A stretch of 36,003 bases of DNA from Chloroflexota bacterium (GTDB lineage Bacteria > Chloroflexota > Dehalococcoidia > UBA2979). The position numbers and the translations under genes are program-made. This document shows positions 1 through 8,875 of the stretch, one piece after another. Where the stretch lies: NCBI GenBank assembly GCA_002710905.1, contig PAJB01000007.1:56624-92626 (forward strand). Direction: 5' to 3'. The notes beneath the pieces were generated by a model. That model saw nothing but the letters and a program-made list of their open reading frames with translations. It did no database searches and was not told the DNA's origin. The first letter of the stretch is position 1. Each line of letters begins with the position of its first letter.

Positions 1-176
1 CCAAACTCATCTAAGATAGCTTCTGGAGGGCATACAGCGCCACATGCACCACAATCAATACATAACTCTGCATCAATAATATGCACTTCGTTTCTCAAGC
101 CAGTTATGGCTTCAACTGGGCATTTCTTTGTACATGCAGTACAACCAATACAGTTTTCTACGATTGTATAAGCCAT
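1..176 (-). CDS. 2[4Fe-4S] ferredoxin, 3' end outside window
   Basis: Small electron-carrier ferredoxin of the bacterial two-cluster type, acting in the cytoplasm. The first 58 codons are visible and the gene runs off the left edge. Two canonical cluster motifs are present: CIGCTACTKKCP at residues 9-20 and CIDCGACGAVCP at residues 38-49, each C-x2-C-x2-C-x3-C-P. The order N-terminal cluster, short loop, second cluster followed by PEAI is the standard clostridial/ferredoxin-I layout. The ATG at 176 is preceded by a good Shine-Dalgarno sequence (GAGAGGG about 5 nt upstream). It is divergently oriented to nfo across 145 bp of very AT-rich sequence that must carry promoters for both. The electron partner cannot be told from this fragment. 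Confidence 0.93.
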   Translation of the reverse strand, partial: MAYTIVENCIGCTACTKKCPVEAITGLRNEVHIIDAELCIDCGACGAVCPPEAILDEF

Positions 177-321
177 TTTTCCCTCTCAAAGAAGAGTACT
201 ATTTATGTTAAAATTATCTTATATGAGTATAATCATAAATAGCTTAACCTTAAATTAATTATAAATTAAAATTGATTATTAAATAAAGTTAGAAATTATT
301 TTTTTATGAACGGAGTTTTAA

Positions 322-1185
322 TTGTCAAATCAGCCCTCAATAGGTGCTCATGTTTCATCAAGTGGTGGTTTAATTAATGCAATAAAGAATGCAAAATTAA
401 TCGAAGCGGAATCATTTCAAATTTTTCCTGGACCACCGCAAATGTGGCGTCATACACAATACACCGATGAAGCAATTGATGATTTTATTGAACTAAGAGA
501 ACAGAGTGCAATAAATGAAATTTGGATTCATAATATATACTTAGCAAATATGGCTGCAGATGGCGATGAGCATTTAGAAAAATCAATACATTCAGTAAAA
601 GATGCACTTATTTTAGCAAGTAAGATTGGCGCAGAAGGAGTAGTTTTACATACTGGCTCGCATAAAGGCAAAGGTTTTAATAAGGTACAGCGCAAGGTGA
701 TTAGTTCAATCAAGAGCGTTTTAAAAGATGCTCCTAAAGATACAAAATTGGCTTTAGAAAACTCTGCAGGTCAAGGAGGCGCAATAGGCAGTGATTTTGA
801 GGAACTTTTTTATTTAATTGATCGTATCAATGATCAAAGATTAGGTATCTGCTTAGACACTTGTCATGCATTTGCTGCTGGATATGATCTGAGAAAAAAA
901 GATATAATTGACAAAATTGTTCAAGATTTTTCAAAGTCAGTTTCTATGGATAAGTTATTTGTTTTCCATGCAAATGATTCTTTAATGGAGCTTGGTAGCC
1001 AAAAAGACAGACATGATAATATTGGTGAAGGGCATATTGGAGTTAAAGGATTTAAACATTTATTGAATAATAAAAATTTTAAAAATTTAAGCTTTATTTT
1101 AGAGGTTCCAGGGTTTCCTAGTGAAGACAAGAAAAGTAAAGGCCCTGACTTAGAAAACGTACAAAGGTTAAAGAAATTATTATGA
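322..1185 (+). CDS. nfo: Endonuclease IV (AP endonuclease family 2)
   Basis: Base-excision repair enzyme that cleaves the DNA backbone 5' to abasic sites and trims blocked 3' ends. It is 287 residues, the usual family length, and a single TIM-barrel domain fills it. The Zn ligands of the family can all be found: His in WIHNIYLANMA, His in VVLHTGSHKGKG, Glu in ALENSAGQGG, Asp and His in CLDTCHAFAAGYD, His in FVFHANDS, Asp-x-His in KDRHDNIGEGHIG and Glu in FILEVPG. The start is TTG at 322, supported by GGAG six bases upstream and by the family N-terminus (IGAHVSSSGGL). The ATG at 306 is out of frame. It stands alone, diverges from the ferredoxin and is convergent with the small gene ending at 1192. 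Confidence 0.97.
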   Translation: MSNQPSIGAHVSSSGGLINAIKNAKLIEAESFQIFPGPPQMWRHTQYTDEAIDDFIELREQSAINEIWIHNIYLANMAADGDEHLEKSIHSVKDALILASKIGAEGVVLHTGSHKGKGFNKVQRKVISSIKSVLKDAPKDTKLALENSAGQGGAIGSDFEELFYLIDRINDQRLGICLDTCHAFAAGYDLRKKDIIDKIVQDFSKSVSMDKLFVFHANDSLMELGSQKDRHDNIGEGHIGVKGFKHLLNNKNFKNLSFILEVPGFPSEDKKSKGPDLENVQRLKKLL

Positions 1186-1191
1186 GTTAAT

Positions 1192-1497
1192 TTAATTACG
1201 AATTTCTCTAGGATGACCTGATAAGCTTAAGCACTCATCTTCCCAATGTAACAATTCTTCAAGAATATTTTCATTTAGTCCTGTTTTTTCAACTGGCACT
1301 TCTTCTTTTCGTAATTCTTCAAGTAAAAAAGTTGACATTTCTTTATGTCCCATAGTTGGATCATTATTTTCTTCTCGAATTTTATTTTCTAGTTCAAACA
1401 TAAGATCTAGAAGTTCAGCAGGAATAAATCCTCCTAATTGATCGCTTGCTTGTTCAGCAATCCAATTAGCACATTCTTCAATAATTTTATCGTCCAT
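1192..1497 (-). CDS. Small acidic hypothetical protein
   Basis: A 101-residue protein I do not recognise. It is acidic and predicted helical, with many Glu/Asp residues, no membrane segment, no signal peptide and only two Cys (positions 9 and 88). It lies 13 bp downstream of the second CaiB/BaiF gene in the same orientation, so it is probably the last gene of the operon that begins at 7123. It ends 6 bp from the nfo stop (convergent). Its ATG at 1497 has only a weak GGTG-type ribosome site, which suggests translation coupled to the gene upstream. Coding looks genuine because the antisense frame over it has no plausible protein. Function unknown; a link to the CoA-transferases is only suggested by position. 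Confidence 0.75.
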   Translation of the reverse strand: MDDKIIEECANWIAEQASDQLGGFIPAELLDLMFELENKIREENNDPTMGHKEMSTFLLEELRKEEVPVEKTGLNENILEELLHWEDECLSLSGHPREIRN

Positions 1498-1510
1498 ATG
1501 ACACCATTAC

Positions 1511-2737
1511 TTAAAACAATACTTGTTCTGCAACAAGTTCAGCAATTTCTTCAGGAGGCAGTTCAAGAATTGTTGTACATACATCGAAAGTATGCTCACC
1601 TAATAATGGTGCTGCTTTTTCCATACCAATTGGAGTTTGTGACATTTTCCAACCAGTACCATCATATATTCTTGCACCAGCCTCTACATGATCTAAGCTG
1701 ACAAAATATCCTCTTTGACTTAAATGTGAATCTTCTACTACTTCTTGTGCATTTTGCACTACACCTGCAGGTATTCTAGCATCTTGTAAGGTAGTTTGTG
1801 CTTGTAAATGATCTAGCCCAGATGTCCATGCAGAAATTATTTTATCAATTTGATCTTCTGCTTTTTTTCTAGAGTCAAAATCATTGAATTCTTGTTTATT
1901 TAATTGTTCATTGTCAATGATTTTTATTAATGCTTGCCAATGACTTTCATCAATACAAGCAATTGTAATCCATTTTTCATTTCCATTCTCATCATCTTTA
2001 CAACGATATACTCCATGGGGAGCAGCAAAGGCTACTCTGTTTCCTAGTCGCTGATGTTTAATTTTTGCGTTATCATATGCAAATAAAGGCAAGGACATAG
2101 ATGCAATAGATGATTCATTTTGAGACAGTTCAACTTTTTGCCCCTTATTTGTTTTTTTTGCAATTCGTAGAGCACTTAGAATAGCAATATATGCATGCAT
2201 AGGATTAACAACATAGTCTGGATAGTTTGTTCCTACGCCAACTGGTCTATTTTTTTCGAATCCCGACAAATAATTCATTCCACAAATTGCTGTTAACATA
2301 GCACCAAATCCTTGAAAATCTTTATAAGGTCCAGTTGCACCCATCATAGGCATGTATGCTGCTACAATTTTTGGATTAACTTTCTTAATTGTTTCCCAGT
2401 CTACTTTTATTTGATTAGTTGCTCGATTTGTCATATTGGTAAGCATGACGTCAGACCATTGAATAAGCTTTAATCCTAGCGCATATCCTTTTTCAGTTGT
2501 CAGGTCAATTGTGACTGATTCTTTATCTGAATTATAATTATTAAAATATCCAGATAAGTTATATCCTCGTGCTCCTTTTGGTCGTGGCGCCATTGCTCTT
2601 AATCCATCTATTCTTTTTTCTGTTTCAAGTTTGATGACTCTTGCGCCGGCATTTGCTAGTGCCCTTCCAGCAATTGGTCCTGCACCAAACCAAGACATAT
2701 CTAAAACATTGAGGCCAGCAAGAGGTTTGTTTGTCAT
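1511..2737 (-). CDS. CaiB/BaiF family (class III) CoA-transferase, subunit with catalytic Asp
   Basis: Class III CoA-transferases move CoA between carboxylic acids through an enzyme-bound aspartyl thioester. The family opening is clear (PLAGLNVLDMSWFGAGPIAG, then GARVIKLE near residue 35, and S-V-T-I-D-L near 75). At 170-176 the sequence TNYPDYV supplies Asp174, where family members carry the catalytic aspartate (Asp169 of formyl-CoA transferase). The C-terminal PLLGEHT motif is near 380. At 408 residues it has the usual length. Its ATG overlaps the stop of the preceding CaiB/BaiF gene by 4 nt (ATGA), so the two are translationally coupled and may form a heteromer. RBS AAGGAA lies upstream. 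The substrate cannot be read from the sequence; the adjacent hydrolase and ketoacyl synthase suggest acyl-CoA chemistry. Confidence 0.93.
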   Translation of the reverse strand: MTNKPLAGLNVLDMSWFGAGPIAGRALANAGARVIKLETEKRIDGLRAMAPRPKGARGYNLSGYFNNYNSDKESVTIDLTTEKGYALGLKLIQWSDVMLTNMTNRATNQIKVDWETIKKVNPKIVAAYMPMMGATGPYKDFQGFGAMLTAICGMNYLSGFEKNRPVGVGTNYPDYVVNPMHAYIAILSALRIAKKTNKGQKVELSQNESSIASMSLPLFAYDNAKIKHQRLGNRVAFAAPHGVYRCKDDENGNEKWITIACIDESHWQALIKIIDNEQLNKQEFNDFDSRKKAEDQIDKIISAWTSGLDHLQAQTTLQDARIPAGVVQNAQEVVEDSHLSQRGYFVSLDHVEAGARIYDGTGWKMSQTPIGMEKAAPLLGEHTFDVCTTILELPPEEIAELVAEQVLF

Positions 2738-4029
2738 TTTATTATTTCCTTTTTTCTCAGTTCAGTGATTTTTTCATTTGTATAGTTTAATTGATTTAAT
2801 ATTTTGTCAGTGTGCTCACCCAATAGTGGCGCAGGTGTTCTTAATGAAGGTGGATTATTGCTTAAATGATAAGGAAATCCAGGATATCTTAATGATACAT
2901 TGCGATTTGTATCATTAATTTCTTGGAACCAGTTACGTTCTTTTAAGTGCTCATCATTTGAGATATCTTCGGGAGTGCTAATGATGCCGACTAATACTCG
3001 ATTTGATTGACCATATTCATAGATGTATCTAGCAGAGTAAGAATTCATGAAACTTGTTACTATGTTTTCTATATGATCCAAAAACTCTCTTGTTTTATCT
3101 TTTGTCTCTTCATCGGTCAATAAATTTCTAAGATTTGCACCATTCATTTGAGTTTGTATAAATGTCCAGTGAGGCTCTTCCTTTAAGTCGCCTGCCATGT
3201 CATGTTTGTCCATCATTTCAACTAAGCCTGCAAAACCTGCTCCGGCAGTCCCTGTTGTCATCATATAAACCATACCCTCTTTACATTCATACAAACCAAA
3301 TCCAGGGAGGTTCATTGGATTTACTTGACTGCTTTCACCAGTTCTTTGTGGGATAAATTCTCTAATATCCCAATTTTGCATTGCAATTTCTTGTGCTATT
3401 GAAAGTGACTCTTGCATTGAAACTTCAACAAGTTGTCCGCCTGAATTATTAAATTCCTTACTATATATCGCAGTTAATGCTCCAGCCGCACCATGCATTG
3501 AAGCACAATGATAACCTTGTTGATCTGGAAGATTTTCTGGAGGACCATCTAGAAAGCCAGCTAAATTCATTACTCCTGACATCGCTACGCCTGTTATGTC
3601 AGCATATGCCCAATCAGCTTTATCGCCATGCGTGCCCCATCCAGTTATGGATGTATGAATTAATTCTGGATTTATCTCAATTAATTTTTTGTGGGTGATA
3701 CCTATTTTTGCCTTCTCTTCATTAGACCAGGATTCTATCAGTATGTCTGCATTTTCAATTAATTTATGAAATATCTTTAAGCCTTCTTCTGATTCTATAT
3801 TTAAAGCAATACTTTGTTTATTTGCATTTAATAGTATGAATTGCAGGCTATTTTCTGGGCTTTCAACATTTGGTAAATATGGAGCAAAATTTCTTGTAGA
3901 ATCTCCTTGAATTGGTTCAATTTTAATTACATTTGCTCCTAGATCAGCCAGGAGTTTACCTGCATAATGTCCAATTGCGCCTGAGGCATCTAAGACATTG
4001 ATATCATTTAATGGTGCATTATTCTCCAC
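2734..4029 (-). CDS. CaiB/BaiF family CoA-transferase-like protein, catalytic Asp apparently missing
   Basis: Second member of a tandem class III CoA-transferase pair, 431 residues. Family landmarks are present: [21 protein letters not shown] at the N-terminus, GANVIKIEP near 35, S-I-A-L-N near 75, and [10 protein letters not shown] near the C-terminus. In the stretch corresponding to the catalytic aspartate the sequence is [20 protein letters not shown]. Aligned by eye on the GALTAI helix, the Asp site is Gly or Tyr. It may therefore be a non-catalytic or structural subunit paired with the downstream gene, as known for heteromeric CoA-transferases such as BbsEF. Start is GTG at 4029 with AAGGA about 8 nt upstream, inside the last codons of thyX (11-nt overlap). 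The alignment is manual, so the Asp loss is tentative. Confidence 0.9.
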   Translation of the reverse strand: MENNAPLNDINVLDASGAIGHYAGKLLADLGANVIKIEPIQGDSTRNFAPYLPNVESPENSLQFILLNANKQSIALNIESEEGLKIFHKLIENADILIESWSNEEKAKIGITHKKLIEINPELIHTSITGWGTHGDKADWAYADITGVAMSGVMNLAGFLDGPPENLPDQQGYHCASMHGAAGALTAIYSKEFNNSGGQLVEVSMQESLSIAQEIAMQNWDIREFIPQRTGESSQVNPMNLPGFGLYECKEGMVYMMTTGTAGAGFAGLVEMMDKHDMAGDLKEEPHWTFIQTQMNGANLRNLLTDEETKDKTREFLDHIENIVTSFMNSYSARYIYEYGQSNRVLVGIISTPEDISNDEHLKERNWFQEINDTNRNVSLRYPGFPYHLSNNPPSLRTPAPLLGEHTDKILNQLNYTNEKITELRKKEIIK

Positions 4030-4966
4030 TTATCATATCCTTTAACTCATCCCACTCTCTTTTTGACATATTTAACTCTTTATGACTAGGCAATTCACCA
4101 TTAATCATGTTTTTTACTGCTGACCATGCAGTTGCTGATAGCTTAACACCATTCATTTGGTATTCAACAAAAGCTTTATATGTTTCAGGCACCCATTTCT
4201 CAACAACATTTAATATTACATCCGCATATTCTCTAATCTCTAATTGGGCATGTGAATCTGCGCGCAGTCGTAAAAAATGAAGCAGGTTATGTAAGTCAAT
4301 TTTCCAATACCATTGCGTGTAATAATTCAGTGACAGATTCATTCGTGCAAGCTCTCTAGCAAGTCCTTGACGTTCAGGATCTATTTGATCTCCTTGACTA
4401 TCTACATTCATCATTTTTTCATAGTTACCGTATAGATTTAAAGCATCATTTTTTAATATCTCTAAAACTTCATTGGCTTCATCTCCAGTTAATACTTCAT
4501 CACGCCCTTGCCTGTTACTTTGTGATTGTGCGCCTAGATTATTAATATCTGGTACATAAAATTCATTATCTAGTATTGAATACCTTGCAGAATATTCATT
4601 TATATTTGCTGTACGATGCCTGACCCATTGCCTTGCTATAAAAATTGGTAGCTTGACATGTAATTTGATCTCACACATTTCAAAAGGTGTTGAATGAGAA
4701 TGTCGCATAAGATATTTGATTAAACCTGAATCTTCAGAAACTTTCTTTGTTCCTTTTCCATAAGATACTCGTGCAGCCTGAACAATTGCTGCATCATCTC
4801 CCATATAATCAATAACTCTCACAAAGCCATGATCTAAAACGTCAAAAGGAGTGTATAAAATTTTTTCAACTTCTGGAGAAACAGCTCGTAAGGTAGAACT
4901 TTTTTTCTCTCTAAGCTCAGTAATCTCATCCAATTGTTCTTGTGTTAAATTATCTTCTTTAGTCAT
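4019..4966 (-). CDS. thyX: Flavin-dependent thymidylate synthase ThyX
   Basis: Makes dTMP from dUMP with methylene-tetrahydrofolate, FAD and NADPH, replacing ThyA and DHFR. The signature RHR-x7-S is present as [11 protein letters not shown] at residues 116-126, preceded by IARQW. The dUMP-binding stretch [15 protein letters not shown] follows near 230. It is 315 residues, longer than the common 220-260, with an N-terminal extension of about 35 mostly charged residues before the core. Start is ATG at 4966 with a GAGAAAAGA ribosome site. It sits 23 bp after the KAS II stop and overlaps the CaiB/BaiF start, so it is an internal gene of the operon. It would act with the class II ribonucleotide reductase NrdJ (20622) in dNTP supply, though the two are not linked. 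Confidence 0.96.
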   Translation of the reverse strand: MTKEDNLTQEQLDEITELREKKSSTLRAVSPEVEKILYTPFDVLDHGFVRVIDYMGDDAAIVQAARVSYGKGTKKVSEDSGLIKYLMRHSHSTPFEMCEIKLHVKLPIFIARQWVRHRTANINEYSARYSILDNEFYVPDINNLGAQSQSNRQGRDEVLTGDEANEVLEILKNDALNLYGNYEKMMNVDSQGDQIDPERQGLARELARMNLSLNYYTQWYWKIDLHNLLHFLRLRADSHAQLEIREYADVILNVVEKWVPETYKAFVEYQMNGVKLSATAWSAVKNMINGELPSHKELNMSKREWDELKDMISGE

Positions 4967-4989
4967 TCTTTTCTCAAACTGTAATTAAC

Positions 4990-6240
4990 TTACTTTACTT
5001 TTTGTAACGCTAAGCATGCATTTTGTCCACCTAAACCAAATGAATTTGACAATGCTATATTTATTTCTTTTTCACGACCATTAACTGGTACAACATCGAG
5101 ATCGCATTCTGGATCTGGATTTTCATAGTTTATTGTTGGAGGCATGAAGTTATTTTGCATAGATAAAATAGTTGCAATAATTTCAACTCCTCCTGCACCA
5201 GCAGCTAAATGACCAATCATTGACTTTGTTGAGGATATTGGCGTTGAGTATGCTTTTTTTTCTCCAAGAGCAATTTTGATTGCTTGTGTTTCTGTCTTAT
5301 CATTAAATTGAGTACTTGTGCCATGAGCATTGATATAATCAATATCATTTGGATTTAAGTTGGAATGTTGTAAGGCTCTAGTTATTGCGAGCGCTTGGCC
5401 ATTTGCATCTGGGGCTGTATCATCGACTGCATCAAATGACCAACCCATACCTAAAAGTTCAGCATAAACTTTAGCATCTCTATTCTTTGCAGATGATTCT
5501 GACTCAAGAAGGACAATCCCTGCACCTTCACCCAAAATGAAGCCATCTCGATTTATATCAAATGGCCTTGAAGCCTTTGTTGGATTTTGATAATTTTTCG
5601 ATAATGCACCTAATCGACCCATTGATGCCAAAGATAATCGTGAAATCATTGCCTCAGCACCTCCTACGAGCATTGCAGATGCTTGACCATTTTTAATGAT
5701 ATTGTATGCATGACCAAAAACATCAGTCCCCGATGCACATGCAGTATTGATGGTTGTGTTTGGCCCTCTGATACCAAATTCCCTACCAATTCTGGCTGCA
5801 GCCATATGTTGACCCATTCTAGTTATAATAAATGGATCAACACGGTTTGCTCCCTGTAATGTTAATTTGTCCCATTCTGGACCCATATTAAATGCATCAC
5901 CAGATGTAGCTATGATTACACCAATATTATCTCTATTACTTTCATTGATGATCATATTACTATCTTCTATTGCTTGAGCAGCAGCAGCAAAACCTAACTG
6001 TGCAAATCTGCCAGTTCGTCTTGCTACTTTCTTATCTAAATATTTTTCTGGGGAAAACTCTTTAACTTCACCGGCAATTCTAACTGGTAAATCATCAACT
6101 TCAAGTGATTTAACTTTGTCAATTCCATTAGTGCCATTTGAAAGATTGTTCCAAAATTCATTTGGATTATTGCCAATAGGATTAACTGTACCTATTCCAG
6201 TGATTAATACTTTATCATTAGAATTATTACTTATAACCAT
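4990..6240 (-). CDS. fabF: Beta-ketoacyl-ACP synthase II (KAS II, FabF-type)
   Basis: Condensing enzyme that extends acyl-ACP with malonyl-ACP. The thiolase-fold Cys-His-His triad is intact: Cys168 in NTACASG, His306 in NAHGTST and His344 in SMIGHLAAG, with Lys339 before it. The spacing agrees with E. coli FabF (163/303/340). The C-terminal NSFGLGGQN motif is present. I start at ATG 6240 rather than the upstream candidate at 6291. The longer version would overlap the hydrolase gene by 44 nt with a non-conserved 17-residue leader, whereas 6240 lies 7 bp after the hydrolase stop with a weak AGG site. No acpP, fabD, fabG or fabH neighbours are seen, so this may be a pathway-specific synthase rather than the housekeeping copy. 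It is co-transcribed with thyX and the CaiB/BaiF pair. Confidence 0.93.
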   Translation of the reverse strand: MVISNNSNDKVLITGIGTVNPIGNNPNEFWNNLSNGTNGIDKVKSLEVDDLPVRIAGEVKEFSPEKYLDKKVARRTGRFAQLGFAAAAQAIEDSNMIINESNRDNIGVIIATSGDAFNMGPEWDKLTLQGANRVDPFIITRMGQHMAAARIGREFGIRGPNTTINTACASGTDVFGHAYNIIKNGQASAMLVGGAEAMISRLSLASMGRLGALSKNYQNPTKASRPFDINRDGFILGEGAGIVLLESESSAKNRDAKVYAELLGMGWSFDAVDDTAPDANGQALAITRALQHSNLNPNDIDYINAHGTSTQFNDKTETQAIKIALGEKKAYSTPISSTKSMIGHLAAGAGGVEIIATILSMQNNFMPPTINYENPDPECDLDVVPVNGREKEINIALSNSFGLGGQNACLALQKVK

Positions 6241-6247
6241 GCGTTGC

Positions 6248-7123
6248 CTAAAATACGTTATTTGAAAGGTTTTGTAAGAATTCTCTGACATTCAATGCTA
6301 ACTGTCCAGGTTGATCAGTTGGCACAGCATGTCCAGCCTCTTCAATAAGAGATATCCTGGAGCCAGGCATTCTACGATGCATCCTTTGCATAACTTGTGG
6401 TGTAATTAGATCTGAATGAGTTCCTCTAACGAACATGGTTGGACATTGAATTCTATCAATCATTTCCCATAGATCAGATCCTTTTTTTTGAATTGCTCCA
6501 TCTAGTGGCCTAGCAGTAGGATTTTTGAATTCAGGATCAAAATCCCAATAAAAAAATTGATCTTTATCATCCATTTTCAATATTGACTGAACTCGTCTAC
6601 GCAGTTGGTCGTTATTTGCATAAGGGAAATAATCTTTAAAAAGGGCCATAGCACTTTCTACTGAGGCAAATTTATCACCAATAGAGACTAATTTTCTTAT
6701 ATTTTCAACACCTTTTCGCAGTACATCTGGGGCAGCTTCAACAAGAACCATCGCCGTAATAATCTCAGGATTGTCAGCTGCATATGTAATTGCATTTGCA
6801 GCACCCATATCATGACCAACTAGAGAAATACTTGTCAGTTTTTTTTCTTGAATTAACTTATTTAAATCGTCAACTTGAGCAGCCCTACCATAGTCTAAGT
6901 CTTTTGAATAACTACTTCCTCCATAGCCTCTTTGATCAATGGCGATAACATGGTAATCTCTGGATAAATCTTGCGCAGCATCATCCCAGATTCGTGAAGT
7001 TTCGACATAACCATGAAGCATGATTATTGCAGATTTTGCTTTTCTATTGCCCCAGCTCCTGCAATTAATACTTAGACCATTTATGTCCAATAATTCCTCT
7101 TTTGCTTTATCTGTTACAACCAT
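6248..7123 (-). CDS. Alpha/beta hydrolase with Asp nucleophile (epoxide hydrolase/haloalkane dehalogenase type)
   Basis: Soluble alpha/beta-hydrolase of 291 residues. The oxyanion-side motif HGYVETSRIW is at 37-46 and DQRGYGGSS at 63-71. The nucleophile elbow reads VGHDMG (102-107), giving Asp105 rather than Ser. An Asp elbow is typical of epoxide hydrolases, haloalkane dehalogenases and fluoroacetate dehalogenases, which form an alkyl-enzyme ester. The candidate acid is Asp238 (GTHSD) and the catalytic His is His265 (EEAGHAVPTD). It is the first gene of the operon leading to KAS II and thyX; the ATG at 7123 follows an AAGGTAGG ribosome site. The 124-bp gap upstream (7124-7247) is very AT-rich and probably holds the operon promoter. 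The substrate is unknown, and the cap region (130-225) does not identify it. Confidence 0.9.
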   Translation of the reverse strand: MVVTDKAKEELLDINGLSINCRSWGNRKAKSAIIMLHGYVETSRIWDDAAQDLSRDYHVIAIDQRGYGGSSYSKDLDYGRAAQVDDLNKLIQEKKLTSISLVGHDMGAANAITYAADNPEIITAMVLVEAAPDVLRKGVENIRKLVSIGDKFASVESAMALFKDYFPYANNDQLRRRVQSILKMDDKDQFFYWDFDPEFKNPTARPLDGAIQKKGSDLWEMIDRIQCPTMFVRGTHSDLITPQVMQRMHRRMPGSRISLIEEAGHAVPTDQPGQLALNVREFLQNLSNNVF

Positions 7124-7247
7124 TAGCTACCTACCTTCAATTGCTTATTTTAATATCAATCAATTAAAACTTATATAAACACAATGCTTATGCTAGCACT
7201 TCTCAGTTCCTATGTCTAAGACAATATTGAATCGAATCTTATCATGA

Positions 7248-8174
7248 TTAAAAACAAACTGCCATAGATAGTATATTGTATTGTAATTCCTTAATCTGCA
7301 ACCAATCTTGCCCTTGATTATGTGATGCCCAAATCTTTTTATCATATCCAAGAAAAGCAGTATCTTCACTATTGGGTAGTTTGATAATACAAATTTGACT
7401 ATCATATTCTTTTTCAGACTTAATCTTTAAATCATAATCTAAAGAGTTTGATTCTGTTAAAGTTGTTAGCTTGTTATCTGGTTGATTATTTTGATTTGTT
7501 ATTCCAAGGAACAATGTATCAGCAGTTTCATTGTTAAAAACAATAGCATCAATTATGTTATATTGATCACTTTTATTAATCAGTTTTCTCCAGCTTAAAG
7601 CAAAATCTTCAGTTTTATAAAGTGCATTTTTGCACATTGCATAAATTATTTCGTTCTCATTATTTAGATTTAAGATGAGGCTAATATTTTCATCTATGCC
7701 ATCTGAACTTCTGACCCAACTACTCCCAAGATTATGGGACACTAAAATCCCTACTTGGTCAATAGCAATCAGTATACTGCCACCTATTTCTTTGATCGAT
7801 TGAATTTTTTGAGTATTTTTTTTAGATGTAAAAGTTTCTATAGAGCTGCTGCCAATGTAACTTTGGATTCCCTTAGATTCTTGCCAAGAATTTCCATTGT
7901 CTTTAGAAATGATTAGTTTTGTTGGCATAACACCAGCAATAATTTCACTATTTTGAGTAATTTTTAGCGAAACTATGTTGCCTGGCCATTTCAATGTCCA
8001 TTTTCCGTCGTCTGAGCGAACAAATAGGCCTTTATTTTTAACAATTGCAGCCGCTGAGCCACTTTCATTACTGTCTATATATTCTATTGATTCTAATTCA
8101 ATCTCACAAATCGGAGCTTTCTCTGGTTCAACAAAGTAAAGGCCATGATTTGTCCCTACAAATAGTCCATTCAT
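7248..8174 (-). CDS. BNR/Asp-box repeat protein, probable beta-propeller
   Basis: A 308-residue protein with repeated Asp-box motifs (S/T-x-D/N-x-G-x-x-W): SKDNGNSW at 90-97, SHNLGSSW at 146-153, the degenerate TEDFALSW at 188-195 and SHNQGQDW near 285, plus SDDGKW near 54. Such repeats fold into sialidase-like or Ycf48-like beta-propellers and do not by themselves mean glycosidase activity. I see no sialidase catalytic residues. There is no signal peptide or membrane segment, so it appears cytoplasmic, which is somewhat unusual for this repeat family. The ATG at 8174 has GGAT 8 nt upstream. It diverges from the thioredoxin-like gene over about 86 bp. Role unknown, possibly an assembly or binding scaffold. 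Confidence 0.82.
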   Translation of the reverse strand: MNGLFVGTNHGLYFVEPEKAPICEIELESIEYIDSNESGSAAAIVKNKGLFVRSDDGKWTLKWPGNIVSLKITQNSEIIAGVMPTKLIISKDNGNSWQESKGIQSYIGSSSIETFTSKKNTQKIQSIKEIGGSILIAIDQVGILVSHNLGSSWVRSSDGIDENISLILNLNNENEIIYAMCKNALYKTEDFALSWRKLINKSDQYNIIDAIVFNNETADTLFLGITNQNNQPDNKLTTLTESNSLDYDLKIKSEKEYDSQICIIKLPNSEDTAFLGYDKKIWASHNQGQDWLQIKELQYNILSMAVCF

Positions 8175-8260
8175 TTTTTATCCGAAATCATTTTATTATT
8201 AGAATACATATTGTAAACATGTTTAGTAGTATAGACCAGAGCATAATAAGAACTGAAAAA

Positions 8261-8866
8261 ATGAATAAAATATTTTCTTATATTAAATCAAATTTTTTTG
8301 TAAAAATATCAATCGTGATATGCCTAATTTTAACGCTTCTTTTCGGGCTATTGTTTTTTTTAAGTGAAGAAAATACTTCTAATGATATAGAGAATTTAAG
8401 ATCTCAAGGATATTTATCAGATGATATTGGAATTGAATTTCATCAATTTAACTTACCTCGATTAAGTGCAGGAACTTTATTTAATGATCAAAAAAAATTA
8501 TTATCATCCAATGATTTAATAAACAAACCATATTTATTAAATTTTTGGGCTACTTGGTGTGGCCCTTGTAGAGCTGAATTCGATGAACTAGAATTGTTGT
8601 GGAATGAGGATAATTTAGTCATAGTTGGAGTTAATGTAGCCGAAGAAATAAATGAAGTAGAAAAATTTGTTGAAGGAGTAAGTTCGACTTTTGAAATTGT
8701 TTTAGATCAAGATAGTTCTTTCTCTTCAAAATACAATGTAAGAGGTATTCCTGTTACATTTTTGATTTATAATGATAAGGTGTATTACAAATGGACCGGG
8801 CCTATAAGCCCGAAAAGGGTAAGGGATCAGATTGTATTACTGGAAGAAAGCGGTGTTATGCAATGA
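8261..8866 (+). CDS. Membrane-anchored thioredoxin-like protein (TlpA/ResA type)
   Basis: Thiol-disulfide oxidoreductase tethered outside the membrane. From the start chosen here there is a basic N-terminus, one membrane segment at about residues 15-34 (rich in Ile/Leu/Phe), and a thioredoxin domain with the active site WCGPC at 99-103 in NFWATWCGPCRAEF. The cis-Pro site is in VRGIPVTFLI. It resembles ResA/CcmG/TlpA proteins that reduce cytochrome c or other exported thiols, but no cytochrome-maturation genes are nearby. The open frame extends upstream to 8045, into the divergent BNR gene, so that start is rejected. ATG 8261 puts a classic signal anchor at the N-terminus; ATG 8219 is the alternative. 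The downstream CaiB/BaiF gene begins 9 bp after its stop. Confidence 0.88.
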   Translation: MNKIFSYIKSNFFVKISIVICLILTLLFGLLFFLSEENTSNDIENLRSQGYLSDDIGIEFHQFNLPRLSAGTLFNDQKKLLSSNDLINKPYLLNFWATWCGPCRAEFDELELLWNEDNLVIVGVNVAEEINEVEKFVEGVSSTFEIVLDQDSSFSSKYNVRGIPVTFLIYNDKVYYKWTGPISPKRVRDQIVLLEESGVMQ

Positions 8867-8875
8867 GAGGTATTT

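Noticed and set aside
6241..6291. Extra 17-residue leader on KAS II
   Set aside because: It overlaps the hydrolase gene by 44 nt and does not resemble FabF N-termini; ATG 6240 follows the hydrolase stop.
8045..8260. N-terminal extension of the thioredoxin-like protein
   Set aside because: It would run through the divergent BNR gene and has no ribosome site; the membrane anchor begins cleanly at 8261.
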